This document shows, in pieces, positions 30,914-38,826 of a stretch of 64,000 bases of DNA. The DNA comes from Streptomyces sp. NBC_00162. GTDB lineage: Bacteria > Actinomycetota > Actinomycetes > Streptomycetales > Streptomycetaceae. Below the pieces are notes generated by a model. It was given only the letters and a program-made list of their open reading frames with translations. It ran no database searches and was not told where the DNA came from. Every line of letters starts with the position of its first letter. The stretch's first letter is position 1. Where the stretch lies: assembly GCF_024611995.1 (NCBI RefSeq), contig NZ_CP102509.1, forward strand, positions 3,162,001 through 3,226,000, read 5' to 3'. Position numbers and translations under genes: made by a program.

Positions 30914-32128
30914 GTGACCGCATCGCGCGTACTCGTCCTCAACTCCGGCTCCTCGTCGGTCAAGTACCAGCTCCTCGACATGGCGGACCGCTCCCGCCTG
31001 GCCGTCGGCCTGGTGGAGCGGATCGGTGAGGAGACCTCCCGTCTCGTGCACGAGACGCTGACCGGACCGGGCGCCGCGGGCGGCAAGCGCGAGCAGCTCG
31101 GCCCGATCGCCGACCACGAGGCGGCCCTCAAGGCGGTGGCGGCGGAGCTCGCCGCCGACGGGCTGGGCATGGACTCCCCCGAACTGGCCGCCGTGGGGCA
31201 CCGCGTGGTGCACGGCGGGACGAAGTTCACCCAGCCGACCGTGATCGACGACGCGGTGCTGGCGGAGATCCGGAGCCTGATCCCCCTCGCGCCGCTGCAC
31301 AACCCGGCGAACGTGACGGGCATCGAGGTGGCGCGCGGGCTGCGTGCGGACATCCCGCAGGTCGCCGTCTTCGACACGGCCTTCCACTCCACGATGCCGG
31401 AGTACGTGGCGCGGTACGCGATCGATGCCGCGACGGCGGACCGGTACTCCATCCGGCGGTACGGATTCCACGGGACCTCCCACGCCTACGTCTCGCGGGC
31501 GACGGCCGCGCTGCTCGGCCGACCGGTGGAGGACGTGAACGTGATCGTGCTGCACCTGGGCAACGGCGCCTCCGCCTCCGCGGTGCGGGGCGGGGTGTGC
31601 GTGGAGACGTCCATGGGCCTGACCCCGCTGGAGGGTCTGGTCATGGGGACCCGTTCGGGCGATCTCGATCCGGCGGTCGTCTTCCACCTGGCGCGGGTGG
31701 GGGGCCTCTCGGTGGATGAGATCGATTCGCTCCTGAACAAGAAGAGCGGTCTGCTGGGCATGTGCGGCGACAACGACATGCGCGAGGTGCTCCGGCGGGC
31801 GGGCGAGGGCGACGAGGCGGCGAGCCTCGCCTTCGCCGCGTACGTCCACCGGCTGAAGAAGTACATCGGTGCCTACTCGGCGGTCCTGGGGCGGGTGGAC
31901 GCGGTGGCGTTCACGGCCGGGGTCGGCGAGAACGCCCACCAGGTCCGCGAGGCCGCGCTGGACGGCCTGGCCGAGCTGGGCCTGGCGCTGGATCTCGAAG
32001 CCAACGCGGCGCGTTCCCCGCAGCCGCGGCTGGTTTCGGCGGAGTATGCCCGGGTGGCCGTGGCGGTGGTCCCGACGGATGAGGAACTGGAGATCGCCAC
32101 CCAGGCGTATGCGCTGGTTACCCACTAG
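30914..32128 (+). CDS. ackA: Acetate kinase
   Basis: A 404-residue acetate kinase converting acetyl phosphate and ADP to acetate and ATP. The opening RVLVLNSGSSSVKYQL is the phosphate-binding strand. Further blocks are VGHRVVHGG, the catalytic AVFDTAFHSTMPEYV, YGFHGTSHAYVS, LHLGNGASASAV, and the C-terminal AFTAGVGENAHQVRE. The GTG start has an AAGGAAAG ribosome site. It is immediately downstream of pta and in the same operon. The spacer to pyk (61 nt) contains a separate palindromic element. Confidence 0.97.
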   Translation: MTASRVLVLNSGSSSVKYQLLDMADRSRLAVGLVERIGEETSRLVHETLTGPGAAGGKREQLGPIADHEAALKAVAAELAADGLGMDSPELAAVGHRVVHGGTKFTQPTVIDDAVLAEIRSLIPLAPLHNPANVTGIEVARGLRADIPQVAVFDTAFHSTMPEYVARYAIDAATADRYSIRRYGFHGTSHAYVSRATAALLGRPVEDVNVIVLHLGNGASASAVRGGVCVETSMGLTPLEGLVMGTRSGDLDPAVVFHLARVGGLSVDEIDSLLNKKSGLLGMCGDNDMREVLRRAGEGDEAASLAFAAYVHRLKKYIGAYSAVLGRVDAVAFTAGVGENAHQVREAALDGLAELGLALDLEANAARSPQPRLVSAEYARVAVAVVPTDEELEIATQAYALVTH

Positions 32129-32149
32129 TCACTTGGACTTTCCACCAGA

Positions 32150-32161
32150 CGGAATATTCCG
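32150..32161. promoter_or_regulatory. 12-bp perfect palindrome upstream of pyk
   Basis: CGGAATATTCCG is a perfect palindrome 28 bp before the pyk ATG, just after TTGGAC at 32133. Its position fits an operator over the pyk promoter; the binding protein is not known. Confidence 0.4.
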
Positions 32162-32189
32162 CTACGAAACAAACCGATAGGATCCAGTC

Positions 32190-33620
32190 ATGCGCCGTTC
32201 CAAAATTGTCTGCACGCTGGGCCCCGCCGTCGACTCGTATGAGCAGCTGAAAGCGCTCATCGAGGCAGGCATGAACGTGGCCCGATTCAACTTCAGCCAC
32301 GGATCCCAGGCAGAACACCAGGAGCGGTACGACCGCGTCCGGAAGGTCTCCGAGGACACCGGGCGCGCCGTCGGCGTCCTCGCCGACCTCCAGGGCCCGA
32401 AGATCCGTCTGGAGACCTTCGCCGAGGGTCCCGTCGAGCTGGTGCGCGGTGACGAGTTCACCATCACCACCGAGGACGTCCCGGGTGACAAGTCCATCTG
32501 CGGTACCACCTACAAGGGCCTGCCGGGTGACGTCTCCCAGGGCGACCAGATCCTGATCAACGACGGCAACGTCGAGCTGCGGGTGACCGAGGTCGAGGGC
32601 CCGCGGGTCAAGACCATCGTCATCGAGGGCGGTGTCATCTCGGACCACAAGGGCATCAACCTGCCGGGTGCCGCCGTCAACGTCCCCGCCCTGTCGGAGA
32701 AGGACGTCGACGACCTCCGCTTCGCCCTGCGGATGGGCTGCGACATGGTCGCCCTCTCCTTCGTCCGCGACGCCAACGACGTCAAGGACGTCCACAAGGT
32801 CATGGACGAGGAGGGCCGCCGGGTCCCCGTCATCGCCAAGGTGGAGAAGCCGCAGGCCGTCGAGAACATGGTGGCCGTGGTCGACGCCTTCGACGCGGTC
32901 ATGGTGGCCCGTGGTGACCTGGCCGTCGAGTATCCGCTCGAGAAGGTCCCGATGGTCCAGAAGCGGCTCATCGAGATGTGCCGCCGCAACGCCAAGCCGG
33001 TGATCGTCGCGACCCAGATGATGGAGTCGATGATCACCAACTCCCGCCCGACGCGCGCGGAGGCGTCCGACGTCGCCAACGCGATCCTCGACGGCGCGGA
33101 CGCGGTCATGCTGTCGGCCGAGTCCTCGGTCGGCGCCTACCCGATCGAGACCGTCAAGACGATGTCGAAGATCGTCACGGCGGCCGAGGAGGAGCTCCTC
33201 TCCAAGGGCCTGCAGCCGCTGGTCCCGGGCAAGAAGCCCCGTACCCAGGGCGGCTCCGTCGCCCGCGCGGCCTGCGAGATCGCGGACTTCCTCGACGGCA
33301 AGGCGCTCATCGCCTTCACCCAGTCCGGTGACACGGCCCGCCGCCTGTCGCGCTACCGCGCCACGCAGCCGATCCTGGCCTTCACCACGGACGTCAACAC
33401 CCGCAACCAGCTCACGCTGAGCTGGGGCGTCGAGTCGTACGTCGTCCCGCACGTGAACAACACCGACGCGATGGTCGACCTGGTGGACGGCGAGCTGCTC
33501 AAGCTGGGCCGCCACAACCAGGGCGACACCATGGTCATCACGGCCGGCTCGCCCCCCGGCGTCCCCGGCACCACCAACATGGTCCGGGTGCACCACCTGG
33601 GCGGCGGCGCGCGGGACTGA
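32190..33620 (+). CDS. pyk: Pyruvate kinase
   Basis: A 476-residue pyruvate kinase that makes pyruvate and ATP from phosphoenolpyruvate. The sequence opens RRSKIVCTLGPAVDSYEQL. NVARFNFSHG is the substrate and ADP-binding region; LADLQGPKIRLETF follows. The catalytic lysine and metal ligands lie in VIAKVEKPQAVENM and MVARGDLAVEYPLEKVP. The signature KPVIVATQMMESMI and the regulatory C-terminal domain (ARAACEIADFLDGKALIAFT) are complete. AGGAT precedes the ATG. It ends the pfkA/pta-ackA-pyk cluster and has a strong intrinsic terminator. Confidence 0.97.
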   Translation: MRRSKIVCTLGPAVDSYEQLKALIEAGMNVARFNFSHGSQAEHQERYDRVRKVSEDTGRAVGVLADLQGPKIRLETFAEGPVELVRGDEFTITTEDVPGDKSICGTTYKGLPGDVSQGDQILINDGNVELRVTEVEGPRVKTIVIEGGVISDHKGINLPGAAVNVPALSEKDVDDLRFALRMGCDMVALSFVRDANDVKDVHKVMDEEGRRVPVIAKVEKPQAVENMVAVVDAFDAVMVARGDLAVEYPLEKVPMVQKRLIEMCRRNAKPVIVATQMMESMITNSRPTRAEASDVANAILDGADAVMLSAESSVGAYPIETVKTMSKIVTAAEEELLSKGLQPLVPGKKPRTQGGSVARAACEIADFLDGKALIAFTQSGDTARRLSRYRATQPILAFTTDVNTRNQLTLSWGVESYVVPHVNNTDAMVDLVDGELLKLGRHNQGDTMVITAGSPPGVPGTTNMVRVHHLGGGARD

Positions 33621-33656
33621 CCCCGCCACCGCACCGCAGGACTCTGCCGCACAGAG

Positions 33657-33706
33657 GCCGAGGGCGGCACCCCGCAGCGATGCGGGGTGCCGCCCTCGGC
33701 GTTTTT
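33657..33706. terminator. Intrinsic terminator with T run after pyk
   Basis: A perfect 20-bp stem (GCCGAGGGCGGCACCCCGCA with its complement) around the loop GCGA is followed by GTTTTT. This is a textbook rho-independent terminator for pyk and can also serve the convergent gene that ends at 33728. Confidence 0.92.
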
Positions 33707-33727
33707 CGCGTGCGCGGTCGTACGGGA

Positions 33728-34990
33728 CTACTCCGGCGGGCCGATGTAGTTCTTCAGGCCCGGGACCGTGAGCGTGCCGCCGAACTGGCCGGCCTGGACG
33801 ACCTTGACGTCCGTGAAGAACGCGAACGGGACGTTCAGCGGCGGCGGGCTGTTCGGGGTGAACTCGATCGGGATCAGACCGAAGAGGTTGCCCTTGAGGC
33901 TCTCGGTGTACATCGTCACCGTGCCGCCGCGGATCTTGGAGGTGGAGCCCGGGCGGGACTTCAGGTGGGCGACGTTCCCCGTGGTGCCGACCGTCTGGTA
34001 AAGGTCCTTGATGTCCAGCGAGTCCGCGGTGAACTTCAGGACCTTCTTGGTCTTGCCGCCGGCCGTCTTCACCTCGACGATGCCGTGGTAGTCCAGGCCG
34101 TAGAGGGTCAGCAGGGAGCTGTCGAGGTACCAGGGCTCGTCCGGCAGGAGCGGGATGCCCGGCTCCAGTTCGGCGTCGGCCAGGGCCTGGGCGTCGTAGG
34201 TCGGACAGGGGAAGGGTTCCTTCCCGTCCGCGTCCTTCGTCGCCTCCGGCGTGGCCTTGTCCTCGGCGGCCTCGTCCTCGCCCGTCTCGTCCTTCGGGGT
34301 CTTCGCGGTGTCCTTGACCTCGTCGGACAGCTCCTTGACCTCGGCTCCGGCCTTGCCCGCCGCGTCGCGGATGGCGTCCGCCGCCGGGTCCGGGGCCGGG
34401 GCCGCGGGCTTCGGAGCGGTCGTCGTGGAGGGCGCGGGCGTCGGGGTCGCCGTCGGCTGCGCGTCCGTGACGGGGTTGAGGAGCTTCTTGAGCGCGTCGC
34501 CGACACCCAGCGGGTCCAGCGGGTTCGTGGACTTGGTCGGCGTGGGCGTGGGCGCGGGCGTCGGCGCGGCGGCGGCCGGGGCCGCGGCCGCCGGCTTGGT
34601 CGCCGTCGGGGACGGGGAGCCGCTCGGCTTCGGCTTGGCGGATGCGGAGGCGGACGCGGACGGCGAGGGGGACGCACTGGGCGACGCACTCGGCGAAGGC
34701 GACTTCGAAGGCGTCGGGGACGCCGACTCCGATTCCTTGGGCTCGTCGGACCGCGTCACGCACGGCCCGGGCGCGAAGGGGATGTCCTTCTCGTCGGCCA
34801 CGGCCAGCTTGGGCGCCATGCCCATGCCGACGAACACGGCCGTCGGCATGGCCGCCAGCGCCATCGTCTTGCCGACGGGTATCTGGAGCTTGTTCAGCAG
34901 CGATTTCCTGGGCGCCGCGTGCCGCGGCCCCTTGATCTCGCGGGACTCTGCGCCTGGGGCCACGCCCCGCTGCGTCTCGTCACCCCGCAC
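33728..34990 (-). CDS. Exported Ser/Pro/Ala-rich protein, third gene of the DUF6230 cassette
   Basis: A 420-residue protein of no recognised family. A basic N-terminus leads to one hydrophobic signal or anchor segment (about residues 40-66, PVGKTMALAAMPTAVFVGMG). A long disordered region follows (about 75-235) with SPSPSASPSASPSPSA-type repeats and Lys/Glu/Asp stretches. The folded C-terminal domain (about 240-420) has FTADSLDIKDLYQTVG, GGTVTMYTESLKGNLFGL and PLNVPFAFFTDVKVVQAG. The start was set at GTG 34990, because GGGAGG lies 4 nt before it; an ATG at 35005 is in frame but without such a site. It overlaps the DUF6114 gene by 11 nt, implying coupling. Possible cell-wall-spanning role; function unknown. 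Confidence 0.8.
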   Translation of the reverse strand: MRGDETQRGVAPGAESREIKGPRHAAPRKSLLNKLQIPVGKTMALAAMPTAVFVGMGMAPKLAVADEKDIPFAPGPCVTRSDEPKESESASPTPSKSPSPSASPSASPSPSASASASAKPKPSGSPSPTATKPAAAAPAAAAPTPAPTPTPTKSTNPLDPLGVGDALKKLLNPVTDAQPTATPTPAPSTTTAPKPAAPAPDPAADAIRDAAGKAGAEVKELSDEVKDTAKTPKDETGEDEAAEDKATPEATKDADGKEPFPCPTYDAQALADAELEPGIPLLPDEPWYLDSSLLTLYGLDYHGIVEVKTAGGKTKKVLKFTADSLDIKDLYQTVGTTGNVAHLKSRPGSTSKIRGGTVTMYTESLKGNLFGLIPIEFTPNSPPPLNVPFAFFTDVKVVQAGQFGGTLTVPGLKNYIGPPE

Positions 34991-35555
34991 TGTTCCTCCC
35001 GCCATCGGCGTGGGCAGTCGTCTCGCTCGCGTGTGCCGGCGTTTCCGTTTCGCGCTGTCCCGGGATGCCCTGGGGACCCGCCATCGCCTCTGCCTTGCCC
35101 ATGTCCACCGCGGCCGGCCGCTGGTTTTCCTGAGACTCGTCCGCCGGCTGCCCGGGGACCCATGCCAGGGCGAGGGCGCCGCCGATCATGGAGAGGATGA
35201 AGCCCATGAAGAAGCCGCCGAGGTTGGACACCGGGAGCGAGACCAGGGCCAGCAGGATCGCGGCGACGCCTGCGAAGACGCGGATGGCCTGCTGGAACCA
35301 GAGGGCCAGACCCAGCGTGATCAGCAGTACGCCGATGATCAGCGCACCGGCGCCACCCGTGGTGGCCATCGCCAGGCTGATGTTGCCCAGCCGGAGGTCC
35401 GCGTACGGGAAGTAGGCGATCGGGAAGCCACCGAGGAGCGTGAACAGCCCGGCCCAGAAAGGACGGCGACCGCTCCAGGCGTGGAAGTGGTAGTACACCG
35501 CGGTGAGCCAGGCGTCGTCTTCGCGGCGAACATAAACCGGGGCCTGGGGGTTCAT
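34980..35555 (-). CDS. DUF6114-type integral membrane protein
   Basis: A 191-residue protein with four or more membrane helices: about residues 34-56 (FWAGLFTLLGGFPIAYFPY), 63-90 (GGAGALIIGVLLITLGLALW), 92-112 and 116-140 (GGFFMGFILSMIGGALALAW). Its N-terminus (YYHFHAWSGRRPFWAG) is cytosolic and aromatic. The C-terminal 50 residues are polar. It matches the actinobacterial DUF6114 family, usually found beside DUF6230 genes; no biochemical role is known. The ATG at 35555 was chosen for its GGGAG site; a TTG two codons earlier is also in frame. It overlaps the next gene and follows the DUF6230 gene by 108 nt. Confidence 0.85.
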   Translation of the reverse strand: MNPQAPVYVRREDDAWLTAVYYHFHAWSGRRPFWAGLFTLLGGFPIAYFPYADLRLGNISLAMATTGGAGALIIGVLLITLGLALWFQQAIRVFAGVAAILLALVSLPVSNLGGFFMGFILSMIGGALALAWVPGQPADESQENQRPAAVDMGKAEAMAGPQGIPGQRETETPAHASETTAHADGGRNSAG

Positions 35556-35663
35556 GGACAACAGCTCCCTGGAAACGGTGGTACGGAAAACTCTGTGGAG
35601 CCCCGGACGGGCGGACGGCGACTCGCGCCGCCGGCCACCCCTCCGGTCACTCGCCGGGACGGG

Positions 35664-36302
35664 TTACTTCTCGTCCTGGTAGCACGGCTGGTCGCCGCCG
35701 AGCAGGCGCAGCTTGAGGTCGGGCAGCTTGAAGGTGCCCGCCGTCGTCGCCCACGCCTTCTGGCGCACGTTCGACAGGATCGCCTTGTCCGCGCGCTGCG
35801 AGAACGCGTACGGGCTGGCGACCGTGCCGGCCTGCGGCTTGGTCTTGTGGCTCGCGTCGCCGACAGCGACACCGATGTCCAGGTTCTTGAACTCGGCGTC
35901 GGTGTCGAGCTCGGCAACATCCAGGTAGATGTTGTCGGCGACGGCCGGCTTGCCCTTGTGGCCGGTGCGCAGCTGCAGCGTGATGTTGCCCAGCGGCGTC
36001 GGGGTCACCAGCGACTGGCACATGTTGGTGATCTCGGCGTGGCTGAACCCGGAGATGGTGACCGGGTGGTGCTGCGCGTTGCCCTTGAGGTCGTGACCCT
36101 CGGCAATGCCGCCGTACTGGATGAGGTTGTCACCGTCGAGCTTGTCGGCCGAGACCTTGAAGTCCTGGCCGGAGACGCTGAAGGACGCCGCGAGGGCTCC
36201 CTGCGCCAGACCCACACCGACCGCGGCCGTGGCCGCGATGCTCGGCACCATGACGAGCGCGAAGCGCTTCCATCTGGTCCCGCCACGAACCTGAGAACTC
36301 AT
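35664..36302 (-). CDS. DUF6230-type secreted protein
   Basis: A 212-residue exported protein. After a basic start (RGGTRWKRF), a hydrophobic segment VMVPSIAATAAVGVGLAQGA ends in ALAAS, a good signal-peptidase site. The mature part is beta-rich, with FSVSGQDFKVSADKLDG, LIQYGGIAEG and QAGTVASPYAFSQRADKA. Two cysteines (MCQSLV and QPCYQDE) may pair. It fits the actinobacterial DUF6230 family; function unknown. A strong AAGGAGGAACGAA site precedes the ATG. It leads the three-gene cassette and has a long upstream region with a TetR-type inverted repeat 350 bp away. Confidence 0.88.
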   Translation of the reverse strand: MSSQVRGGTRWKRFALVMVPSIAATAAVGVGLAQGALAASFSVSGQDFKVSADKLDGDNLIQYGGIAEGHDLKGNAQHHPVTISGFSHAEITNMCQSLVTPTPLGNITLQLRTGHKGKPAVADNIYLDVAELDTDAEFKNLDIGVAVGDASHKTKPQAGTVASPYAFSQRADKAILSNVRQKAWATTAGTFKLPDLKLRLLGGDQPCYQDEK

Positions 36303-36648
36303 TTCGTTCCTCCTTCTCGGACGTACATCTCCGGTCCGGGCCGTGCCCGTCCTGGGATGGGAGAAGTGCTACGTCCTCGGGAAGGAGCGCAGGCGGCCGG
36401 GCCGCGGCTGTGCCACGTCCGATACACCGGCGATCACCCCCGAGCGACAACCACTGGGCCACGCGTTCGCGCAACCTGGAGGACAGGCCCCGCCGGTGTG
36501 GCAGAGACCCCCCTGTCCCACGGCCGGTGCCACTGCCACCGGCCGGCTCGGTGGGGACCCTCCACCGCGGCTCCGGATGAGCGGCTCTGCGGGAAGGACC
36601 GAGCGTCGCCGATCGTGGTCCATTCCCGGCCGGGGCACAAGGGGGTTC

Positions 36649-36664
36649 GTTACTGGCGGGTAAC
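36649..36664. promoter_or_regulatory. Inverted repeat, candidate TetR-type operator
   Basis: GTTAC and GTAAC are perfect arms around TGGCGG. The core TACTGGCGGGTA differs at one position from TACCGGCGGGTA at the tetR start (38097). It lies 350 bp before the DUF6230 gene. Confidence 0.4.
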
Positions 36665-36789
36665 GGCCAGATAACCGGAGTGAGGCCCGCAGTCGTCGGG
36701 CGGCAACACAGGGTGTCACCAAGGGCCATGACAGATCGGGGGAAGAGTGAACACACCGGACAGTTCACGGGGTTCGGCTTACTCCGAGT

Positions 36790-36835
36790 AACAGCGGCCG
36801 CGATTGCCAAGTTTTGGCAAAGTGCGGCCGCTGTT
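36790..36835 (-). terminator. Nested hairpin after the thioredoxin-TPR gene
   Basis: AACAGCGGCCGC and GCGGCCGCTGTT form an outer 12-bp stem; TTGCCAA and TTGGCAA form an inner stem. It lies about 50 nt past the stop of the minus-strand gene at 36887. No T run follows, so termination is probable rather than certain. Confidence 0.6.
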
Positions 36836-36886
36836 TATCTACGCGTCAACAAATCGCGCCGGGGCGGCGCGGGCTCGGGCGGCGGC

Positions 36887-37891
36887 TCAGAAGAGCACTC
36901 GCGCCAGCGCCGTACGGGCCGCCGAGACCCGCGGGTCGTCCGCGCCGATGACCTCGAACAGCTCCAGCAGGCGCAGCCGCACGGCGTCCCGGTCCTCACC
37001 GAACGTCACCCGTACGGTGTCCACCAGGCGCCCGAACGCATCCTCCACGTGCCCGCCGACCAGATCCAGGTCGGCCGCGGCGATCTGCGCCGCCGGATCG
37101 CGCGGGTTCTCGGCCGCCGCGGTGCGCACCGCCTGCGGGTTCATGTCCTGGACACGGACGAGGAGTTCCGCCTGGGCCAGGCCCAGCTTGGCCTCGGTGT
37201 TGCCCGGGTCGTCGGTCAGCACGTTCTTGTACGCCTGCACCGCGCCGCCCAGGTCGCCCGCGTCGAGCGCGACGACGGCCGCCTCGAGCAGGGCGTCGTA
37301 CGGGCCGGCCGGAACCTCGGTCTCCGCGGCGGCGGCCCGGGGCTCGCCCTCGGCAGCGGGGTCCACCTCGATGCCGATGATCCCGAAGCGGTCCTCGGCG
37401 ACCTGCACCAGCTGGGCGAGGGTCTCGCGGATCTGCTGCTCCGGGGCCACGCCCTGGAACAGCGGCAGCACCTGGCCGGCGACCACGGCGAAGACGGCCG
37501 GGATGCCCTGGATGCCGAACTGCTGCATCAGCATCTGGTTCGCGTCGACATCGACCTTGGCGAGCACGAGGCGGCCGTTGGCCTCGAGAGTCAGGCGCTC
37601 CAGGAGCGGGCTGAGCTGCTTGCACGGTTCGCACCACTCGGCCCAGAAGTCCAGGACGACCGGGACCTCTGCGGAAAGCTGGAGTACATCGCGTTCGAAC
37701 CCGGCCTCGTCTACGTCGACGACGAGGGCGGAGGGCGGCACCGCACCGGCGGCCGGGCCTGCCCCGCCGCCCTGTGCCGCCTGCCGTGCCGATTCGGCGC
37801 GGGCCTGCTCGGCCTTGGCCTTGGCCTCACCGGCCGCCTTCACCGCGGCGAGGTCGACGACGCCGCTCATGGACATGTTTCTGGGCTGCAT
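36887..37891 (-). CDS. Thioredoxin-TPR protein of the CnoX/YbbN type
   Basis: A 334-residue protein: a charged Ala/Glu/Lys-rich N-terminal helix (about 13-40), a thioredoxin domain (about 55-165) and a C-terminal TPR-like helical domain (about 205-334, GPYDALLEAAVVALDAGDL; NTEAKLGLAQAELL). The redox motif is W86-C87-E88-P89-C90, with Glu instead of the usual Gly, and the cis-Pro loop GIQGIPAVFAV is intact. Related proteins are redox-linked chaperones that hold unfolded proteins and pass them to other chaperones. The ATG at 37891 follows GGGAGG at 8 nt; the frame is open further upstream without a ribosome site. It is divergent from the tetR gene. Confidence 0.88.
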   Translation of the reverse strand: MQPRNMSMSGVVDLAAVKAAGEAKAKAEQARAESARQAAQGGGAGPAAGAVPPSALVVDVDEAGFERDVLQLSAEVPVVLDFWAEWCEPCKQLSPLLERLTLEANGRLVLAKVDVDANQMLMQQFGIQGIPAVFAVVAGQVLPLFQGVAPEQQIRETLAQLVQVAEDRFGIIGIEVDPAAEGEPRAAAAETEVPAGPYDALLEAAVVALDAGDLGGAVQAYKNVLTDDPGNTEAKLGLAQAELLVRVQDMNPQAVRTAAAENPRDPAAQIAAADLDLVGGHVEDAFGRLVDTVRVTFGEDRDAVRLRLLELFEVIGADDPRVSAARTALARVLF

Positions 37892-38020
37892 GCGTACATC
37901 CTCCCCCGTGTGTGCGCGCCGACGAAAAAGATCGCGCGAATTGACCTGATCCGCGATCACGGTGCTGGGCGGCGCCGGGTCCCCACCTGACGCCAGTAGC
38001 TCTTCGCGTGGTTGTCGCTC

Positions 38021-38043
38021 TTACGCTACGAGCCGTAGCGTAA
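38021..38043. promoter_or_regulatory. Perfect 10+3+10 inverted repeat, probable TetR operator
   Basis: TTACGCTACG, spacer AGC, CGTAGCGTAA. The symmetry is exact. It lies midway between the divergent thioredoxin-TPR gene and the tetR gene, where a TetR protein would be expected to control its own promoter. The size and symmetry match known TetR-family operators. Confidence 0.7.
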
Positions 38044-38119
38044 CTCCTCCCGGCCCCGCGGCGCCCCGTGATCTGAACCACAGCGGCCCATTCGGCTACC
38101 GGCGGGTATGGTCTCGGCC

Positions 38120-38752
38120 ATGCGCAACCCCAGTCCCGGCTCCAGCACCGCCCGCACCGGCCGCCCCCGCAGCGCCGCCGCGGACGCCGCGATCCTCGCC
38201 GCGACCCGGGACGCACTGGTGGAGCTGGGCTGGTCGAAGCTGACGATGGGCGACGTCTCGGCCCGCGCCGGCGTCGCCAAGACCACCCTCTACCGGCGCT
38301 GGGCGGGCAAGAACGAGCTGGTCGTGGACGCGGTCGCGGAGCTCTTCGACTCGCTGGAACTGCCCGACCGCGGCTGTCTCGAAGCCGACATCGAGTACGT
38401 GGTCCTCCGGTTCGCGGAGCTGCTGCGGCGCCCGGAGGCCCGTACGGCCCTGATGGCGGTGGTCGCCGAGTCCACCCGGGACGAGGCCCTGCGCGACCGC
38501 ATCCGGTCGGCGATCGTGGACCGGCAGAAACGTCTCGTCGTACTGGGTCGCGAACGGGCCCAGGCCCGCGGGGAACTCCCGTACGAGGAGGACGAGTCCC
38601 TCGCCGGCCGCACCACCGACCTGATATTCGACGTGATCGCGGGCACCGTGGTGCACCGCGCCCTGGTGAGCTCCGAGCCGGTGGACGAGCTCTGGGTGGC
38701 CACTTTCACGGCGCTGCTGATGCACGGCCTCCAGGGCGCGCCCCAGGCCTGA
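38120..38752 (+). CDS. TetR/AcrR-family transcriptional regulator
   Basis: A 210-residue regulator. The N-terminal helix-turn-helix (about residues 15-62) has DAAILAATRDALVELGWSKL, then GDVSARAGVAKTTLYRRWAGKNELV, a canonical TetR recognition helix. The C-terminal ligand-binding domain (about 75-205) is all-helical and includes RTALMAVVAESTRDEALRDR and a VIAGTVVHRALV helix. The ligand is unknown. ATG 38120 was chosen; ATG 38108 is also in frame but overlaps a second inverted repeat. It is divergent from cnoX-like, and a perfect inverted repeat lies 77 bp upstream. It converges on icmA through a shared hairpin. Confidence 0.92.
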   Translation: MRNPSPGSSTARTGRPRSAAADAAILAATRDALVELGWSKLTMGDVSARAGVAKTTLYRRWAGKNELVVDAVAELFDSLELPDRGCLEADIEYVVLRFAELLRRPEARTALMAVVAESTRDEALRDRIRSAIVDRQKRLVVLGRERAQARGELPYEEDESLAGRTTDLIFDVIAGTVVHRALVSSEPVDELWVATFTALLMHGLQGAPQA

Positions 38753-38767
38753 ACCGGAGCCGCACAA

Positions 38768-38816
38768 CGCGAAGGCCGGCCGAGGCGCCCCGTAAGGGCG
38801 CCGCGACCGGCCTCGC
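38768..38816. terminator. Bidirectional hairpin between tetR and icmA
   Basis: An imperfect long stem (GGCGCCC/GGGCGCC core with CCGG pairs outside, two mismatches and one bulge) with loop CGTAA lies 16 nt after the tetR stop and 11 nt after the icmA stop. Confidence 0.6.
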
Positions 38817-38826
38817 GTCGAACCGG

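Larger units (their letters stand above)
36303..36886. other. Upstream region of the DUF6230 cassette, no gene seen
   Basis: This 584-bp spacer lies between the DUF6230 gene and the thioredoxin-TPR gene, both on the minus strand. It holds a GTTAC-6-GTAAC inverted repeat (36649-36664) and a nested hairpin (36790-36835). Several open frames of about 100 codons exist but have atypical composition and no ribosome sites; I do not regard them as genes. Confidence 0.55.

Noticed and set aside
36343..36663. A 106-codon plus-strand frame upstream of the DUF6230 gene
   Set aside because: No ribosome site, atypical amino-acid composition and no family; the stretch is better read as a control region.
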